From JALXCG01 sp026991065 [NCBI: Gemmatimonadota bacterium] (GTDB lineage: Bacteria; GCA-2686955): DNA of 6,343 nt. Under the pieces are notes generated by a model. That model worked only from the letters and a program-made list of their open reading frames with translations, made no database searches and had not been told where the DNA came from. Below, piece after piece: positions 5,415 through 6,343 of this stretch. The translations under genes and the position numbers were made by a program. The DNA is taken from NCBI GenBank assembly GCA_026991065.1, contig JALXCG010000343.1:1-6343 (forward strand). The letters run 5' to 3'. How positions within the stretch are numbered: the first letter of the stretch is position 1; each line of letters starts with the position of its first letter.

Positions 5415-6343
5415 TCAGGTGAGCAAGGTGTCGCGAATAAAGGCCGCGGCCTGGGCCAGCCAGGCGGAATCGGTCAGATTGGCCGCTGTGGAAAGCGCAA
5501 TGCCGATGATCATGATCGCCGCCACGATCACCTTGCCCACATCCTGCCCCTTCAAGCTGCCCAGTTGATCCGGCTGACCGGAGAGATAGGCGGACGCGGC
5601 AAAGAACTCCTCGCCGATCAGGGTGTAGTCGCAGGCGGCGACAAAGAAGGGCAACTGCGCCGGCATCGCTGTTCCGGCCACCTGGATCGCGCCGATCGAG
5701 TTGCCGGTCTCGGCCAGAATCAACGATTCGGCGAAGAATGCACCCATATAGAAGCAGGCGGCCGGCTTTTCTCTCACCATTGCGCCCGAGAGATAAGCCA
5801 CATAGCCGAATTGCTCATCGGTCACATAGTAGATCAGGCTTTCGTTGTAGGCGTCGGGACGCCCGGCGGAGAGGAAGGAGGCCTGCACCGTCTCCCGTGC
5901 CGCGGTCATCACCAGTGAGCGCGTGGTCGGCACTTCGACCTGGGCGTCGTACTCGGCGGCGGTTTTCGCCACCTGGGAGAGCACGGTGAGCCCGGCGATG
6001 GTCTGGATGTCGTTCATGTCCTGGATGCCGGGAACAAAGAGTACCGAACGCCCCATCTCGGTGGCCCGGCCCACCGCTTCGTGCACCGCTTCCAGACCGG
6101 CGATTTTGCGGATCTTCAGGGTGCGGCCGCTGCGGGCCACCTGGATGTAGAAGATCACCGAGCCGCAGATGAGAAACACGATCACCGCCAGAGGCCAGCG
6201 CGAGCGGTCGAAAAATTGCATGGTGGGGGCGGTTGCGCTCAGGGTTTCGATCGGCTCCGATTCGCTGCCGTCTTTGCCCACGGCGATGAGGCGAAAAGCA
6301 TAGGGCACCCCTGACTGCAGATTCTCCACCGTCAGTTGGTGGA
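5415..6343 (-). CDS. FN3-transmembrane-DUF6754-like protein, 5' truncated
   Basis: The frame is open to the window edge, so the GTG at 6329 is not a start; 308 residues are visible. The first visible residues, H-Q-L-T-V-E-N-L-Q-S-G-V-P-Y-A-F-R-L-I-A-V-G-K-D-G-S, are the end of a fibronectin type III domain (L-x-x-G-x-x-Y-x-F-R-x-x-A-x-x-x-x-G). A transmembrane helix follows (about 45-63, counted from the 6329 codon), then A-R-S-G-R-T-L-K-I-R-K, indicating that what follows is cytoplasmic. The next roughly 200 residues (V-L-F-V-P-G-I-Q-D-M-N-D, T-T-R-S-L-V-M-T-A-A-R-E, G-A-F-F-A-E-S, G-S-L-K-G-Q-D-V-G-K) match my memory of the DUF6754 family, whose function is unknown. A second hydrophobic helix lies at 267-282. 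It is the first visible gene of the six-gene operon; more FN3 sequence and a signal peptide are expected upstream. Confidence 0.85.
   Translation of the reverse strand, partial: HQLTVENLQSGVPYAFRLIAVGKDGSESEPIETLSATAPTMQFFDRSRWPLAVIVFLICGSVIFYIQVARSGRTLKIRKIAGLEAVHEAVGRATEMGRSVLFVPGIQDMNDIQTIAGLTVLSQVAKTAAEYDAQVEVPTTRSLVMTAARETVQASFLSAGRPDAYNESLIYYVTDEQFGYVAYLSGAMVREKPAACFYMGAFFAESLILAETGNSIGAIQVAGTAMPAQLPFFVAACDYTLIGEEFFAASAYLSGQPDQLGSLKGQDVGKVIVAAIMIIGIALSTAANLTDSAWLAQAAAFIRDTLLT

Noticed and set aside
5352-5918. 188-codon plus-strand open frame
   Set aside because: Antisense to the DUF6754-like gene and the start of the six-helix gene; Gly/Arg/His-rich with no motif.
6327-6329. GTG as start of the DUF6754-like gene
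   Set aside because: The preceding in-frame codons continue an FN3 domain and no stop precedes them in the window.

Overview
The window is GC-rich, bacterial and densely coded. It holds two converging transcription units that meet near position 1,575. Tethered envelope proteins, an N-terminal signal peptide and sigma-54 regulation suggest a Gram-negative-type bacterium. I tentatively suspect an uncultivated GC-rich lineage of the FCB/Eisenbacteria/Gemmatimonadota kind. That is inference from gene content and style; no marker gene is present.

Plus strand, 1-1530. The window opens inside a sigma-54 enhancer-binding regulator: AAA+ domain with GAFTGA loop and Walker B, then a Fis-type HTH. Its Walker A and N-terminal sensor lie outside the window. 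After its stop comes a 298-base gap containing a possible terminator, a perfect 12-bp palindrome, a good -24/-12 sigma-54 promoter (TGG-N10-GC geometry, 1021-1036), and a leader hairpin followed by five Ts. The gap ends at a small exported protein (132 aa) with a carboxypeptidase-regulatory-like beta fold. The simplest reading is that the regulator switches on the secreted protein through this promoter.

Minus strand, 6343 down to 1619. Six tightly packed genes read as one operon: (1) a 5'-truncated FN3 + transmembrane + DUF6754-like protein; (2) a six-helix membrane protein; (3) a 285-aa protein whose soluble domain is held between two membrane helices; (4) a 352-aa polytopic membrane protein; (5) a membrane-anchored rhodanese; (6) a MauE/DoxX-type redox-associated membrane protein. 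Gaps are 19, 2, -4, 30 and -4 bases. Genes 1-4 look like an uncharacterised envelope complex. Genes 5-6 are a recognisable thiol/sulfur redox pair. Placing that pair directly behind the unknown membrane complex is the most interesting feature of the window. No RNA genes, CRISPR arrays, insertion sequences or recombination sites were seen.
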